DNA of 7,401 nt. It comes from Flavobacterium sp. UBA807 (lineage in GTDB: Bacteria; Bacteroidota; Bacteroidia; Flavobacteriales; Flavobacteriaceae). The stretch spans positions 1 to 7,401 of the forward strand of contig DBIH01000132.1 of assembly GCA_002296885.1 (NCBI GenBank), in the 5' to 3' direction. The number at the start of each line of letters is the position of its first letter. Position 1 is the stretch's first letter. The notes under the pieces were generated by a model, which had not been told where the DNA came from, ran no database searches, and saw only the letters and a program-made list of their open reading frames with translations. A program made the position numbers and the translations under genes. Positions 6,923 through 7,401 of this stretch are shown piece by piece.

Positions 6923-6952
6923 TTGTTTATCTCGATTTAAATAGTAGATTTA
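6923..6952 (+). promoter_or_regulatory. Putative promoter of the nupG-like gene
   Basis: TTG at 6923-6925 and TAGATTTA at 6945-6952 are separated by 19 bp, the favoured spacing. The -7 element departs from TAnnTTTG only at its last base. The expected transcript start is near 6957, about 27 nt before the ATG at 6985. The -7 element lies exactly between the arms of an inverted repeat (6936-6944 and 6957-6965). Confidence 0.5.
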
Positions 6953-6965
6953 CGTTCTATTTAAA
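6936..6965. repeat. 9-bp perfect inverted repeat flanking the -7 element of the nupG-like gene
   Basis: TTTAAATAG (6936-6944) and CTATTTAAA (6957-6965) are exact reverse complements around a 12-bp spacer, with arm centres 21 bp apart (two helical turns). The spacer contains the putative -7 element, so a dimer bound here would cover the promoter. As an RNA hairpin it would be AT-rich and weak, with no T run directly after it, so it is a poor terminator for cmk. Confidence 0.55.
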
Positions 6966-6984
6966 CTAAATCAAAACTATTTTT

Positions 6985-7401
6985 ATGAGTATAAAATTCA
7001 GATTGACTTTAATGAGTTTTCTCCAATTCTTCGTTTGGGGAGCATGGTTGATAACCGTTGGTAATTACTGGTTTGGAACCAAGCAATGGAGCGGCGAACA
7101 ATTCGGAGCCATTTTTTCTACCTTAGGATTATCTTCAATCGTAATGCCTGCCATTACCGGAATCATTGCCGACAAATGGATAAATGCAGAAAAACTTTAC
7201 GGGATACTTCATATTCTGGGAGGTTTGATACTTTGCTATATTCCTCAGGTTGACAATCCCACAACTTTTTATTGGGTGATTTTTGCAGCAATGCTTTGTT
7301 ATATGCCAACCATTTCGTTGTCGAATTCGGTGGCGTATAATATTTTAAAGATTAACGATTTTGACGTTGTAAAGGTGTTTCCACCCATCCGTGTTTGGGG
7401 A
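6985..7401 (+). CDS. NupG-like nucleoside:H+ symporter (MFS), 5' part
   Basis: The first 139 codons of an inner-membrane nucleoside permease; the gene runs off the right edge still open. The start MSIKFRLTLMSFLQFFVWGAW, TLGLSSIVMPAITGIIADKW (about 45-64), the MLCYMPTISLSNSVAY segment (about 111-126) and FPPIRVWG at 132-139 line up with E. coli NupG (SFLQFCLWGSW, FMPALLGIVADKW, YMPTLGLINTISY, FPPIRIWG). Four hydrophobic segments are visible. The family imports ribo- and deoxyribonucleosides using the proton gradient. Where E. coli has DFPPIRIWG, this protein has VFPPIRVWG. The ATG at 6985 is the only sensible start and has no Shine-Dalgarno. Its place 66 nt after cmk suggests a link with pyrimidine salvage, although it probably has its own promoter. 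The exact substrate range cannot be told from this half. Confidence 0.9.
   Translation, partial: MSIKFRLTLMSFLQFFVWGAWLITVGNYWFGTKQWSGEQFGAIFSTLGLSSIVMPAITGIIADKWINAEKLYGILHILGGLILCYIPQVDNPTTFYWVIFAAMLCYMPTISLSNSVAYNILKINDFDVVKVFPPIRVWG

Overview
The window reads as an ordinary stretch of chromosome from a member of the Bacteroidota, most likely Flavobacterium or a close relative in the Flavobacteriaceae. The reasons are the AT-rich base composition, the lack of Shine-Dalgarno sequences before the starts, TAnnTTTG-type -7 promoter elements, a gene for the type IX secretion protein PorQ (a Bacteroidota system) and the clear flavobacterial character of Lon, Cmk and PorQ. All genes are on the + strand. 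I see no mobile element, tRNA, rRNA, CRISPR array or compositional break that would suggest recent transfer.

Layout: (1) the last 12 codons of an unidentified gene, closed by a strong intrinsic terminator; (2) a UMF1-family major facilitator transporter whose start is best placed at the ATG at 125, just past that terminator; (3) a lipoprotein with two tandem copies of one beta-rich domain (DUF6252-like), with its own promoter and followed by a strong terminator; (4) an upstream region of about 220 bp with an 11-bp inverted repeat and phased TCGAT-containing repeats, leading into lon, the ATP-dependent protease LonA, which is intact and ends at a terminator; (5) a porQ-cmk pair 13 nt apart, coding for a type IX secretion outer-membrane protein and cytidylate kinase, where cmk appears to use a TTG start; (6) the first 139 codons of a NupG-like nucleoside:proton symporter, with an inverted repeat placed around its putative -7 element and cut off by the window edge.

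Functionally this is housekeeping plus cell envelope: protein quality control (Lon), (d)CMP phosphorylation (Cmk) next to nucleoside uptake (NupG-like), and export of secreted and surface proteins (PorQ). The transporter and the lipoprotein have no assignable substrate. No undescribed system is evident. The points most worth a second look are the two operator-like repeat structures before lon and before the nupG-like gene, the TTG start of cmk, the promoter/terminator overlap before the UMF1 gene, and the duplicated lipoprotein domain.
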